The notes: generated from the letters alone by a model not told the origin. Numbered from the stretch's first letter, positions 49,948 through 58,897 are shown. The stretch is 64,000 bases of DNA from Trichloromonas sp034006665 (GCF_034006665.1 NZ_JAVESI010000004.1:62001-126000), one strand, 5' to 3'. Translations and numbers: made by a program.

Positions 49948-50247
49948 TCAATCCTTCTTCTCCTTGAACCACTTGTCGAACCAGCTGCGGTGATCCTTTT
50001 CTGCGAGGGTTTGCAGATCTTTGGGGCCGAGCCAGATGCCGCCGCAGCTGGGGCATTTGTCGAGGGGGACGTCCCGGAAGATCATGGGCTGAATTTCGTC
50101 GCCGCACTTGGGACAACGATTGTGACAGTAGGAGCGGATGAGCTGTTCGCGGGTTTCCTGCCTGAGCTTCTCGATCTTCTCTTTTTCTTCATTGTAGAAA
50201 TACTGATTTTCGAGGGCCTTTTTGCGTTCGTCCCAGAGATCGGTCAT
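49948..50247 (-). CDS. Small TFIIB-type zinc-ribbon protein
   Basis: A 99-residue protein from MTDLWDERKKALENQY, GGAGG five bases upstream deciding against an ATG four codons earlier. The N-terminal half is a charged helix (NEEKEKIEKLRQETREQL). The middle holds a zinc ribbon: CHNRCPKCG and DKCPSCGGIWLGPKDL, the pattern of the zf-TFIIB family of small bacterial proteins. The C-terminus is Trp/Lys-rich (WFDKWFKEKKD). Function is unknown; related proteins are common in deltaproteobacteria. It is convergent with the CDF transporter gene and single-gene. Confidence 0.82.
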   Translation of the reverse strand: MTDLWDERKKALENQYFYNEEKEKIEKLRQETREQLIRSYCHNRCPKCGDEIQPMIFRDVPLDKCPSCGGIWLGPKDLQTLAEKDHRSWFDKWFKEKKD

Positions 50248-50314
50248 GGTCGCCTCCATGGGTTGCCGGTTTTATTAATCATATCAGGCAACCGCCGGCC
50301 AACAAGGGCGAGGC

Positions 50315-51247
50315 TTAGGGAATCTCTTTAATATTCAGGTGGCCCGCGCCGTAGGTTGCGCCCTTCCCCAGGTTGAGCAAGGAGGCGAGACGGAGCAGCC
50401 AAAGCAGCTCCGCCAACCCCTCCCCACCGAGGTCGAGCCGCCCCACCACCCCGCCGAGTTCCCGGCATTCTTCCCCCCCCTCCAACACCCGCCAGTCCCG
50501 CCAGCGCAGCCGTCCATCCAGCACCTCGACCCGGTGTGCAGCGTCGAACAAAGGGGCGGGATCGTCGAACAGCTCCACCTCACAGTGGGCATGCACCATA
50601 GAGCTGACACGGCGCAGGATGAAAGGGAAGAGGCTCTCCCAACCGGGGTGAAAGAGCGGGCGACCGTTGGTGAGAAGCCGCGCCGGGGTATGCAGGGTCA
50701 GGCGCAGCCGTTCCGGTGACGGCAGACCGTCGTGCCACCAGTCGGCGCGGATCAGCACCAAGGGCAGAGGGGTGGCGCAGGCCAGAGTCCAGAGGGGGGT
50801 TCGGTTGCCAACGAGATCCTCGGCCAGCACCGCGTTCAGGGTGAAGCGCCCCTGCCCCCGGTCAATCCCCCGCTCACCGAGAGACAACCACACCCGGCAG
50901 AGGCTGCCCAGCAGCCGCGCCCCCCACCCCAACAGCAGCAGCGGCAATTTGAGGCATTCCCCCGCCGCCAGCTCGCACGGCAGCTTGACGGGGGGATGCA
51001 GCACAAAGGCGGGGCCGGGGCGCTGATAGCGGCGTTGGGCGTAAGGGTCGGAAGAAACGGGGGGGTCGAAAAGCGCCGCGATCTCTTCCGGCGAAAGACC
51101 CGTGCGCCGGGCGGCCCTGCGCAGTTCACCGCGCAGGTTCGGCAGCACCGCCTCAGTGAAGGTAAAAGGCTCGCGGAATTCGAGCACCAAAGCAGCGCGG
51201 ACGAATTCGATGCGGTCTCCCTGAGGGATGGAAAAAGGGACACTCAC
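50315..51247 (-). CDS. Solitary Cas6-like RAMP protein (GTG start)
   Basis: A 310-residue protein resembling Cas6, the endoribonuclease that processes CRISPR precursors. The N-terminal ferredoxin-like half has FREPFTFTEAVLPNLRGELRRA; the middle has the family run PYAQRRYQRPGPAFVLHPP, GWGARLLGSLCRVWLSLG and RGIDRGQGRFTL; the C-terminal RAMP half has LGGVVGRLDLGG and the glycine-rich loop LGKGATYGAGHL (294-303). There is no CRISPR array, cas1/cas2 or effector gene nearby, and a catalytic His cannot be assigned. Its GTG start overlaps the TGA of the upstream repeat-protein gene, so the two are co-translated. It may be an adapted RNA-binding protein rather than part of immunity. Confidence 0.82.
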   Translation of the reverse strand: MSVPFSIPQGDRIEFVRAALVLEFREPFTFTEAVLPNLRGELRRAARRTGLSPEEIAALFDPPVSSDPYAQRRYQRPGPAFVLHPPVKLPCELAAGECLKLPLLLLGWGARLLGSLCRVWLSLGERGIDRGQGRFTLNAVLAEDLVGNRTPLWTLACATPLPLVLIRADWWHDGLPSPERLRLTLHTPARLLTNGRPLFHPGWESLFPFILRRVSSMVHAHCEVELFDDPAPLFDAAHRVEVLDGRLRWRDWRVLEGGEECRELGGVVGRLDLGGEGLAELLWLLRLASLLNLGKGATYGAGHLNIKEIP

Positions 51248-52047
51248 GACCGTCGCCCCTGGGTGCGCCGGCTGAATTCTTCTTCCACCAGACGCTTCTG
51301 ACCGGGGGCCAGACGCCGTGACGAAAGCAGCCCGCGCAAATCGGCGGTGATAAGCCGGGGCAGATGGACAGTGAACCAGACCGCCGGGGTGCGGGGATTC
51401 TTCAGCAGGGCCAGGCGCACGTTGGGACGCTGTTGCCAGCGGGGGTGGCGGGCGATGCAGGAGATGGTTTCGGGAGCGGCGACAGGGCCGTTGAGAAACT
51501 GGAGGATGGAGACCTCGCGCAGGCGATGATTCTGCAGGCAGGCCTCCATCAGGCGGAGATCCCCTTCCTTGAGCAGAGCATCGACCAGAGTCGCCGTCCC
51601 CCGCCGGGCCAGGGTCAGTTTATTGCCGATAGGAACGGTCGGCAGCCGTTGCAGGATGATCCGCTCGGCGGCGACTTTCTGATCCGGGGTCACGCCCGGG
51701 AGGTAGCAGATTTCCAGCAGCTCGAAAAGGTAGAGCTGACCGAGCAGCCCTTGCAGAACCACCCCCGGAGTGCCGGGATGGCGGCTGAGGGCGACCTTGA
51801 GGCGATGACTCGTCTCCGTTGCGCCGAGGCGGGAAATCTCCTTGAGCAGATCCTCGGGCAGATCCCGGCGCTTAAGCAGAGCCAACAGGTGGTCCTCGCT
51901 CAGCCGGGGATTTTTCAGCAGGGTCCGCAGCACCTCGCCCGAGGGGTCTTGCAGCACCGTGAAAAGCTCTGTCCCCTCGGCGGTCAGCGCCCGCTGCAGA
52001 CGCCGGGCGAGATCGACGCTGAAAGCCTCCTCCGGCCGCTCGGACAT
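51244..52047 (-). CDS. Helical-repeat protein coupled to the Cas6-like gene
   Basis: A 267-residue soluble protein starting MSERPEEAFS with AAGGA eight bases upstream. It consists of degenerate helical repeats recalling ARM/HEAT or variant leucine-rich repeats: LLKNPRLSEDHLLALLKRRD, ALSRHPGTPGVVLQGLLGQL, LQNHRLREVSILQFLNGPVA, ALLKNPRTPAVW. The repeated unit is roughly NP(R/G)xTP/S followed by a Leu-rich helix. Such folds bind peptides or nucleic acids. I do not know a named family. The four-base GTGA overlap with the Cas6-like gene suggests a joint function. It lies 20 bases after tgt. Confidence 0.75.
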   Translation of the reverse strand: MSERPEEAFSVDLARRLQRALTAEGTELFTVLQDPSGEVLRTLLKNPRLSEDHLLALLKRRDLPEDLLKEISRLGATETSHRLKVALSRHPGTPGVVLQGLLGQLYLFELLEICYLPGVTPDQKVAAERIILQRLPTVPIGNKLTLARRGTATLVDALLKEGDLRLMEACLQNHRLREVSILQFLNGPVAAPETISCIARHPRWQQRPNVRLALLKNPRTPAVWFTVHLPRLITADLRGLLSSRRLAPGQKRLVEEEFSRRTQGRRS

Positions 52048-52066
52048 GGTTTAAATCCTTCCCTTT

Positions 52067-53188
52067 CTAATCCCCGTTGTTTCCGGAAAAGCCGTAGCTC
52101 CCGAGGAATTCGCTCTTGAACGCCTTGAATTCGTTACGCTCGATGGCGACCCGGGCCTGAGCCATCATATCCAGATAGAAATGGACATTGTGAATCGCCG
52201 AGAGAATCGCCGAGAGGATCTCATTGGCGTTGAAGAGATGATGGAGATAGGCGCGGGTGAAGTTGCGGCAGCAGTAGCAGGAGCAGGAAGCGTCCACGGG
52301 ATAGAAATCGCGCCGGTAACGGCGATGGGTCAGACGCAGCTTGCCGCGGCTGGTGAAGAGGGTGGCGCTGCGCGCGTAGCGGGTGGGGATGACGCAGTCG
52401 AACATGTCCATCCCCCGCTCGACACTTTCGAGGATATCCTCGGGCAGACCGACCCCCATCAGATAGCGGGGCTTGTGCTCCGGCAGAAAGGGCGCGGTGT
52501 AGTCGACGACCTTCTTGAGCAGCTCCAGCCCCTCGCCGACGCTGACCCCGCCGATAGCGTAGCCGGGGAAATCCAAAGCGGTCAGGGCTTTGGCGCAATC
52601 GCGACGGAGATCGTCGTAGACGCTCCCTTGGACGATGCCGAACAAAGCCTGATCCCGACGTTTGTGCGCCTTCAGGCAGTTTTCCGCCCAGCGCAGGGTT
52701 TTTTTGATCGACTTGGCGGCGTAGTCGTGGGTCGCCGGATAGGGAATACACTCGTCGAAGGCCATGATGATATCGGCGCCGAGAGCGTTCTGAATAGCCG
52801 TGGCCTCGGCTGGACCGAGAAAGATCTCGTTGCCGTTGACCTCGTGTTTGAAGAAGACTCCCTCTTCGGTAATCTTCTTTTTCGGCAGGGAAAAGACCTG
52901 AAAGCCGCCGCTGTCGGTCAGGATCGGCTTCTTCCAGTTCATGAAGGTATGCAGCCCGCCGGCCTTTTCCACCAGACCCTCGCCCGGACGCAGATGCAGG
53001 TGGTAGGTGTTGGAAAGGATGATCTGGGCGCCGGTCTCCTCGACCTGGGCTGGGGTCATCGCCTTCATCGCCGCATGGGTGCCGACGGGCATGAATATTG
53101 GTGTTTCGATGACGCCGTGGGGGGTGTGCAGACGACCGCGCCGGGCCGCGCTGTCGGAATCGGTGTTGAGCAGGGTGAACTGGAACAT
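52067..53188 (-). CDS. tgt: tRNA-guanine transglycosylase
   Basis: Swaps guanine for preQ1 at the wobble base of GUN-anticodon tRNAs on the way to queuosine. It has 373 residues. The nucleophile/base aspartates lie in LTDSGGFQVFSLP and FDCVIPTRYARSATLF; the zinc site is CSCYCC...H (SCSCYCCRNFTRAYLHHL). The start MFQFTLLNTDSD matches the family. The other queuosine genes (queA, queC-F) are not in the window. It lies downstream of rlpA and 20 bases before the repeat/Cas6-like pair, so these may be on one transcript. Confidence 0.96.
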   Translation of the reverse strand: MFQFTLLNTDSDSAARRGRLHTPHGVIETPIFMPVGTHAAMKAMTPAQVEETGAQIILSNTYHLHLRPGEGLVEKAGGLHTFMNWKKPILTDSGGFQVFSLPKKKITEEGVFFKHEVNGNEIFLGPAEATAIQNALGADIIMAFDECIPYPATHDYAAKSIKKTLRWAENCLKAHKRRDQALFGIVQGSVYDDLRRDCAKALTALDFPGYAIGGVSVGEGLELLKKVVDYTAPFLPEHKPRYLMGVGLPEDILESVERGMDMFDCVIPTRYARSATLFTSRGKLRLTHRRYRRDFYPVDASCSCYCCRNFTRAYLHHLFNANEILSAILSAIHNVHFYLDMMAQARVAIERNEFKAFKSEFLGSYGFSGNNGD

Positions 53189-53229
53189 GCGTGATGGCTG
53201 CTTTCTTTGTTCGAAAAAAAGGCGCCGGG

Positions 53230-54021
53230 CTACTCGAAAGCCACGATGAAGGCGCCGGGATAATTCATCTGTTCAAAATGGATGCGGGCCGTTTCCGCTT
53301 CCTCGATGGTCCGGTAACGGCCGGCGCGCACCCGGTAAAAACGCTTGCCGTTGATGAGCTCTTCGCGCACATCCGCCGCGCCGATCTGGGTCTTCATTTC
53401 GGCGGCAAGACGTTGGGCATTCTCCGGCAGGCTGAAGGCGGCGAGCTGCACCGCGTAACTGCCGATGTCGTAGCTCGGCAGGGGTTGATAGCTGACCTGT
53501 CCCCGGGCATCACGCACCTGTGTGCCGAGAGCCTCGACCCGCACCGGCGCCGTACCGGGACCGGCGACGCCAAGGGCGTGGGCGGCGGCGTAGGAAAGAT
53601 CGATCAGCCGTCCCTTGACGAAGGGCCCCCGGTCGTTGACCCGCACCACCGCCTCGCGATTGTTGCTGAGATTACGCACCTTGACGAAAACCCCCAGGGG
53701 CAAGGTCTTGTGGGCGGCGGTCATGGCGTGCATGTCGTAGATTTCGCCGTTGCTCGTCTTGAATCCGTGAAAATCGGCGCCGTACCAGCTGGCGACGCCC
53801 TCTTCCACATAGCCGCGATGATCGAGGAGCGGATCGTAACGCACGCCGTTGACCGTGTAGGGGCGCTGATAGGGCTTGAGCTCCCGCGCCGGAACATTCC
53901 TGCCGGTCGCGCCGCGCACTGACTCGCCATGGAGCACCCGCACGTCGTAGCGTGGTCCGCCGCAGGCGGCCAGTAACAGCAGGATGCCGCCCGAAAGAAG
54001 GCGAAAAATCATCCGTTTCAT
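53230..54021 (-). CDS. rlpA: Septal-ring lytic transglycosylase RlpA-like lipoprotein with SPOR domain
   Basis: Outer-membrane lipoprotein of 263 residues that cleaves or binds glycan strands lacking stem peptides at the septum. Lipoprotein signal MKRMIFRLLSGGILLLLAAC (lipidated Cys20). The double-psi beta-barrel lies at about 85-175 (GVASWYGADFHGFKTSNGE, HKTLPLGVFVKV, VRVNDRGPFVKG with the catalytic Asp). A SPOR domain at about 190-263 (YAVQLAAFSLPENAQRL) targets denuded septal peptidoglycan. Two adjacent ATGs are possible starts; the second has GGAG at better spacing. Confidence 0.92.
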   Translation of the reverse strand: MKRMIFRLLSGGILLLLAACGGPRYDVRVLHGESVRGATGRNVPARELKPYQRPYTVNGVRYDPLLDHRGYVEEGVASWYGADFHGFKTSNGEIYDMHAMTAAHKTLPLGVFVKVRNLSNNREAVVRVNDRGPFVKGRLIDLSYAAAHALGVAGPGTAPVRVEALGTQVRDARGQVSYQPLPSYDIGSYAVQLAAFSLPENAQRLAAEMKTQIGAADVREELINGKRFYRVRAGRYRTIEEAETARIHFEQMNYPGAFIVAFE

Positions 54022-54123
54022 CATGGGTCTCCGCACGCTCGCGCTCAAGGCTTCGCCGTCAAGTCGTGGTTCGCGGGGATCCCGGGCGACGGCTTGGCAG
54101 AGATCCCGCTCCGCAAGACAGTC

Positions 54124-54151
54124 AGGGCGGCGGCCAACGGCCCGCCGCCCT
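54124..54151. repeat. GC-rich perfect hairpin between accA and rlpA
   Basis: Ten-bp arms AGGGCGGCGG/CCGCCGCCCT (54124-54133 with 54142-54151) around an eight-base loop. Neither strand has a following T-run, so this is not a canonical terminator. It may be a processing or Rho-related structure. The 225-base gap otherwise holds no gene I can support. Confidence 0.5.
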
Positions 54152-54246
54152 AGTAAATAGAATCGTCCCCTTCGACTTTCCCGAAACCGGTCGAGGCGAG
54201 TTCGGTCGCGCTTGATCAAGAATACTCGGCCGCCGAACGCCGGTAC

Positions 54247-55200
54247 CTATTCCTTGACCCGGGTCATGGCCCGAAACTTCTGATAACGCTGCTCGACCAG
54301 TTCCTCACGAGTCAGGCTCTTCAGTTCGTTGAGGTGCTTTTTCAGGTACTGCTTGATGTTGGCGGCCGCCTCCCGGGGGTTGTTGTGCGCCCCGCCGAGA
54401 GGTTCGGGGATGACGTCGTCAATAACGCAGCCGAGTTGGGCGATGTCGGTCGCCGTGAGTTTTAGAGCTTCGGCGGCCTGCGGGCCCATGGTGCCGTCGC
54501 TCCAGAGAATCGCCGCGCAGCCCTCCGGGGAGATGACCGCGTAGACCGAGTATTCCATCATCATCACCCGGTTGCCGACGGCGACGGCCAAGGCGCCGCC
54601 CGAGCCCCCCTCGCCGGTGACGGTGACGATCACCGGCACGGTCAGGGCCGCCATTTCCCGCAGGTTGCGGGCAATAGCCTCAGCCTGGCCGCGCTCCTCG
54701 GCGCCGATACCGGGAAAGGCGCCGGGGGTATCGACAAAGGTAAAGATCGGCAGGTTGAACTGCTCGGCCATCTGCATCACCCGCAGCGCCTTGCGGTAGC
54801 CTTCGGGGTTGGGCATGCCGAAGTTGCGGTAGACCTTCTCCTTGGTGTCCCGCCCCTTCTGGTGGCCGATCACTGCGCAGGGTTCGCCGTCGAGGCGGGC
54901 GAAGCCACAGACCAGCGCCGGGTCGTCACGGAAATTGCGGTCGCCGTGGACCTCGAACCAGTCGGTGAAGATGTACTCGACGTAGTCGAGGGTAAAGGGC
55001 CGATTCATGTGCCGGGCCAGCTGGGTGCGCTGCCAGCGGGTCAACTTGGAGAAGATCTCCTCCCGCAGCTTGGCGGCCTTCTTTTCCAGTTTGAGAATAT
55101 CGCTGGCAAAGTCGACCTTTTCCGTGGAAAATTCCCGCAGGTCGCGGATTTTCTGCTCCAGTTCAACCAGGGGCTTTTCAAAATCGAGATAAAACTGCAT
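54247..55200 (-). CDS. accA: Acetyl-CoA carboxylase carboxyltransferase subunit alpha
   Basis: Alpha half of the carboxyltransferase making malonyl-CoA for fatty acid synthesis. It has 317 residues from MQFYLDFEKPL, with GGAG eight bases upstream; an in-frame ATG 18 codons earlier has no ribosome site. The N-terminal helix pair (LVELEQKIRDL...) is followed by the crotonase-like core with GHQKGRDTKEKVYRNFGM, VDTPGAFPGIGAEERGQ and TGEGGSGGALAVAVG. It lies 84 bases downstream of dnaE, a common bacterial arrangement. Confidence 0.96.
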   Translation of the reverse strand: MQFYLDFEKPLVELEQKIRDLREFSTEKVDFASDILKLEKKAAKLREEIFSKLTRWQRTQLARHMNRPFTLDYVEYIFTDWFEVHGDRNFRDDPALVCGFARLDGEPCAVIGHQKGRDTKEKVYRNFGMPNPEGYRKALRVMQMAEQFNLPIFTFVDTPGAFPGIGAEERGQAEAIARNLREMAALTVPVIVTVTGEGGSGGALAVAVGNRVMMMEYSVYAVISPEGCAAILWSDGTMGPQAAEALKLTATDIAQLGCVIDDVIPEPLGGAHNNPREAAANIKQYLKKHLNELKSLTREELVEQRYQKFRAMTRVKE

Positions 55201-55284
55201 TTCTGTAACTCCTGCCAAAATACGGTTTTCAATAGAAAACGCTAGAATATCCAAGAGGATGGATCAAAGCGACGTTGCGCCGGA

Positions 55285-58200
55285 TCACTCGAAAGTGACG
55301 ACATTATAGCCAAACAACTTCTCGGCGGCATCCATTATTTCGTCACAGGCCGCGACTTTCCGGGATTCGGGCAGGCCGATGACGGTTTCGCTGCGGTTGG
55401 GGATGACCAGATGCAGCAGCACATCGCAGTTTCCCCGGTACCGGTCGATGATATCCTTGAGCGCCGTCAGTTGACTTTCGGAGAGTCCCGGCGTGGTCAG
55501 CCGGAAATGGACTTTCTTCGTCAGCTTTTCCTTGACCTCGCGCAACGGCAGCACCTCCGTCGCCAGCAACTTGCAGGACTCCTCCCCCACATCGAGGGTG
55601 CCGCTCACCAGCAGCGGCTCTTCGCTTTTGAGAAACTCCATGGCGGCCTGATAGGTCTCGGGAAAGACGACCATCTCGACGAAACCGGAAAGATCCTCCA
55701 GGGTCACGAAGGCCATGCGGTCGCCTTTTTTGGTGGTCAGCTCCTTGAGTCCGGCGACGATGCCGCAGACCTTGACCTCGGACTTGTCGGGGCGTTCGTG
55801 CAAACCGGCGGTGTCGCAGGTGGCGAAGCGCTTGATCGCCGCGCTGTGCCGGGCCAGGGGATGGCCGGTGATGTAGAAGCCGAGAGCCTCCTTCTCGAAA
55901 CCGAGCAGGACATTTTCCGGCCATTCGTCGATATCGGGGAGTTTGCCGTAGCCGTTCCCCTTGTGGTTGACGATCTCTGCCGTGCCGAAGAGGGACTCCT
56001 GGCCATGCTCCCTCTCCCGCTGCATCTTCTGCCCCACTTCCATGGCCTCTTCAAGCACCGCCATGAGCTGGGCGCGCTTGCCCTTCAAGGAATCGAAGGC
56101 GCCGCATTTGATCAGGGCCTCGACCACCTTCTTGTTGACCTTGCGCAGATCGACCTTCTCGCAGAAATCCTGCAAAGAGGCGTATTCCCCCTTGGCGCGC
56201 TCGTCGATGATCGATTCGAGAGCCGCCGCCCCCACCCCCTTGACCGCACCGAGCCCGAAGCGGATGGAATGACTGTGGACAGTAAAAGAGCTCTCCGAGG
56301 CGTTGATGTCCGGAGGCAGGACCTCGATCCCCATGGAGCGCACCTCGGCAATATTCTTGATGACCTTATCGGTGTTTTCCATGTCCTCGGTCAGAAGCGC
56401 GGCCATGAATTCCACCGGATAGTGGGCTTTGAGATAAGCCGTATGGTAGGCGACCAAGGCGTAGGCGGCGGAGTGGGATTTATTGAAGCCGTAGGCGGCG
56501 AACTTCTCCATCAGGTCGAAGACAGCTTCGGCCTTCTTCACATCGAGCTTGTTCGCCTTCGCCCCGGCCATGAACTTTTCCCGCTCCTTGGCCATCTCCT
56601 CGGGCTTCTTCTTGCCCATGGCGCGGCGCAGCAGATCGGCGCCGCCGAGGCTGTAATTGGCCAGCACCTGGGCGATGAGCATGACCTGCTCCTGGTAGAC
56701 GATGACCCCGTAGGTGTCCTTGAGGATCGGCTCCAGTTGCGGGAAGGGGTAATCGAAGTTCTCCTGGCCGTGCTTGCGCTTGATGAAGGAGTCGACCATC
56801 CCCGAACCCAAGGGACCGGGACGGTAGAGGGCGACCATGGCGATCAGATCCTCGAAGCACGAGGGCTTGAGCTTGATCAGGTATTCCTTCATCCCTGAGG
56901 ATTCAAGCTGGAAGACGCCCGTCGTCTCCCCCTTGGAGAGAAGATCGAAAGATTTCCGGTCGTCGTCGCGGATCAGGCGCAAGTCGAACTCGGGATCCTT
57001 CCCCGAGCGCACCAGGCGCACCGCTTTGTCGATGACGGTCAGGGTCTTCAGGCCTAAAAAGTCGAACTTGACCAGGCCGATCTTCTCCACGTAGCTCATG
57101 GCGTACTGGGTGACCTGCCCCCCCGACTTGGGGTCGGTATAGAGGGGCAGATACTCGGTGAGCGCCTTGGGCGTCACCACCACCCCGGCGGCGTGGGTCG
57201 ATGCATGGCGGGTCAGCCCCTCCAGAGCCAGGGCGATGTTGAAGAGCTCCTTGATCTTGGCGTCCTTGTCGATCAGCTCCTTGAGCTTGGGCTCCTGGGC
57301 CAAGGACTCCTTCAAGGTGATGTTGAGGATGCCGGGGATGAGCTTGGCGATCTTGTCCGTTTCGGCAAAGGACATGTTGAGCGCCCGGCCGACGTCGCGG
57401 ATAACCCCCTTGGCCTGCATGGTGCCGAAGGTAATGATCTGGGCAACGTTCGCTTCGCCGTAGCGATGACGCACATAATCGATGACCCGCTCCCGGCCAT
57501 AGATGCAGAAGTCGACGTCGATATCGGGCATCGACACGCGCTCGGGGTTGAGAAAGCGTTCGAAGAGCAGATTGTAGGGCATCGGGTCGATGTCGGTGAT
57601 GCGGATGGCGAAGGCCACCAGGCTGCCGGCGGCACTGCCGCGCCCGGGACCGACCGGGATGTCGTGATCCTTCCCCCAGTTGATGAAGTCGGCGACAATG
57701 AGGAAATAGCCGGGAAAACCCATCTGCCTGATACAATCGAGTTCCGTCTCCAGGCGCTCGCGGTAACGGGCCTCATCCTCGGCAGTCAGTTCGCGCAGTT
57801 TGCGGATATCGGCCAGGCGCTCATCCAGCCCCTTGCGGGACATCTCGGCCAGAACCTCGTCAAGGGTCTGCTCGGCGGGTTTTTCGTACTGAGGAAAATG
57901 GTAGGTTTTGAAGTCGAGCTCCAGATTGCAGCGCTGGGCGATCTCCACCGTATTGGCCAGGGCCTGCGGATAATCCTTGAAGAGCGTCGTCATCTCCGCC
58001 GGGGTCTTGACGTAGAACTCATCGTTGGAAAAGCGCATGCGCTTGTCGTCGTCCATGGTCTTGCCGGTCTGGATACAGAGCAGCACCTCATGGGCGTGAG
58101 CCGACTCGCGGGTCAGGTAATGACAGTCGTTGGTCGCCACCAAGGGCAGGGAAAGTTCTTTGGCGATTTCCACCAGGCCCCGATTGACCGGGGTCTGCTC

Positions 58201-58755
58201 GGGGATGAAGTTTTCCTGAAGTTCGAGATAAAGGCGGTTGTTGTCGAAGATCTCGGCCATCTGCCGGGTCCGCGCCAAGGCCTCGTCCATGCGCCCGGCG
58301 CCGAGCAGCACGGGAATCTCTCCACCCAGGCAGGCGGTCATGGCGATCAGGCCCTCGTTATTCTCGCGCAACAGTTCCCAGTCGATGCGGGGCCGATAAT
58401 AAAAGCCTTCGCGGTACCCGGCCGAGACCAGCCGGCAGAGATTGCGGTAGCCGGTGCGGTTTTTACAGAGCAGGACGAAATGATAGGAGGCCTCGGAGGA
58501 GCCCCGGGCGTTGGTCTTCTCGAAACGACTGCCGGGAGCGATATAAACCTCGCAGCCGATGATCGGTTTGATCCCGGCGGCAATCGCCTTGGTGTAAAAC
58601 TCGATAGCGCCGAACATGTTGCCGTGATCGGTCACGGCCACCGCCGGCATCTTGTATTCCTTGACCCGTTCGATCAGATCGGGAATCTTGATCGCCCCAT
58701 CGAGCAGGCTGTACTGGCTGTGCAGGTGCAGATGAACAAAATTGCTGTGTTCCAT
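55285..58755 (-). CDS. dnaE: DNA polymerase III alpha subunit
   Basis: Catalytic subunit of the replicative polymerase, 1156 residues. The PHP domain starts VHLHLHSQYSLLDGA with metal-ligand histidines. The palm has catalytic aspartates in MPDIDVDFC and a third acidic residue further on; the fingers carry VGPGRGSAAGSLVAF. A helix-hairpin-helix region (KGVGAAALESI) and the C-terminal OB domain (VCGIVAGLKELTTKKG) follow. Length and layout match DnaE1 rather than the error-prone DnaE2. It begins the dnaE-accA pair. The upstream gap carries an inverted repeat (58829-58897). Confidence 0.97.
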   Translation of the reverse strand: MEHSNFVHLHLHSQYSLLDGAIKIPDLIERVKEYKMPAVAVTDHGNMFGAIEFYTKAIAAGIKPIIGCEVYIAPGSRFEKTNARGSSEASYHFVLLCKNRTGYRNLCRLVSAGYREGFYYRPRIDWELLRENNEGLIAMTACLGGEIPVLLGAGRMDEALARTRQMAEIFDNNRLYLELQENFIPEQTPVNRGLVEIAKELSLPLVATNDCHYLTRESAHAHEVLLCIQTGKTMDDDKRMRFSNDEFYVKTPAEMTTLFKDYPQALANTVEIAQRCNLELDFKTYHFPQYEKPAEQTLDEVLAEMSRKGLDERLADIRKLRELTAEDEARYRERLETELDCIRQMGFPGYFLIVADFINWGKDHDIPVGPGRGSAAGSLVAFAIRITDIDPMPYNLLFERFLNPERVSMPDIDVDFCIYGRERVIDYVRHRYGEANVAQIITFGTMQAKGVIRDVGRALNMSFAETDKIAKLIPGILNITLKESLAQEPKLKELIDKDAKIKELFNIALALEGLTRHASTHAAGVVVTPKALTEYLPLYTDPKSGGQVTQYAMSYVEKIGLVKFDFLGLKTLTVIDKAVRLVRSGKDPEFDLRLIRDDDRKSFDLLSKGETTGVFQLESSGMKEYLIKLKPSCFEDLIAMVALYRPGPLGSGMVDSFIKRKHGQENFDYPFPQLEPILKDTYGVIVYQEQVMLIAQVLANYSLGGADLLRRAMGKKKPEEMAKEREKFMAGAKANKLDVKKAEAVFDLMEKFAAYGFNKSHSAAYALVAYHTAYLKAHYPVEFMAALLTEDMENTDKVIKNIAEVRSMGIEVLPPDINASESSFTVHSHSIRFGLGAVKGVGAAALESIIDERAKGEYASLQDFCEKVDLRKVNKKVVEALIKCGAFDSLKGKRAQLMAVLEEAMEVGQKMQREREHGQESLFGTAEIVNHKGNGYGKLPDIDEWPENVLLGFEKEALGFYITGHPLARHSAAIKRFATCDTAGLHERPDKSEVKVCGIVAGLKELTTKKGDRMAFVTLEDLSGFVEMVVFPETYQAAMEFLKSEEPLLVSGTLDVGEESCKLLATEVLPLREVKEKLTKKVHFRLTTPGLSESQLTALKDIIDRYRGNCDVLLHLVIPNRSETVIGLPESRKVAACDEIMDAAEKLFGYNVVTFE

Positions 58756-58828
58756 GAAATGATTCAGCCTTCGATGAACTTCGGGAAAAACCGCGGTGAG
58801 CCTTCCAGGAAAAAAGACCTAAGACTCT

Positions 58829-58897
58829 ACAGGGATGCAGGGGAGACAAGGGCTGGAGCCAGGAGAATTTTATCCTGTTTGTCCCTTTCATCCCTGT
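58829..58897. repeat. Long imperfect inverted repeat upstream of dnaE
   Basis: Outer arms ACAGGGATG (58829-58837) and CATCCCTGT (58889-58897) pair perfectly; inner stretches GGGGAGACA and TGTCCC pair partly. The form recalls dispersed intergenic palindromes with ACAGGGAT ends that I associate with Desulfuromonas/Geobacter-type genomes. Only one copy is seen here, so dispersal is not shown. Confidence 0.45.

Noticed and set aside
50260..54246. CRISPR array near the Cas6-like gene
   Set aside because: I looked for regularly spaced 25-40 base direct repeats on both sides and found none; the gaps are short and non-repetitive.
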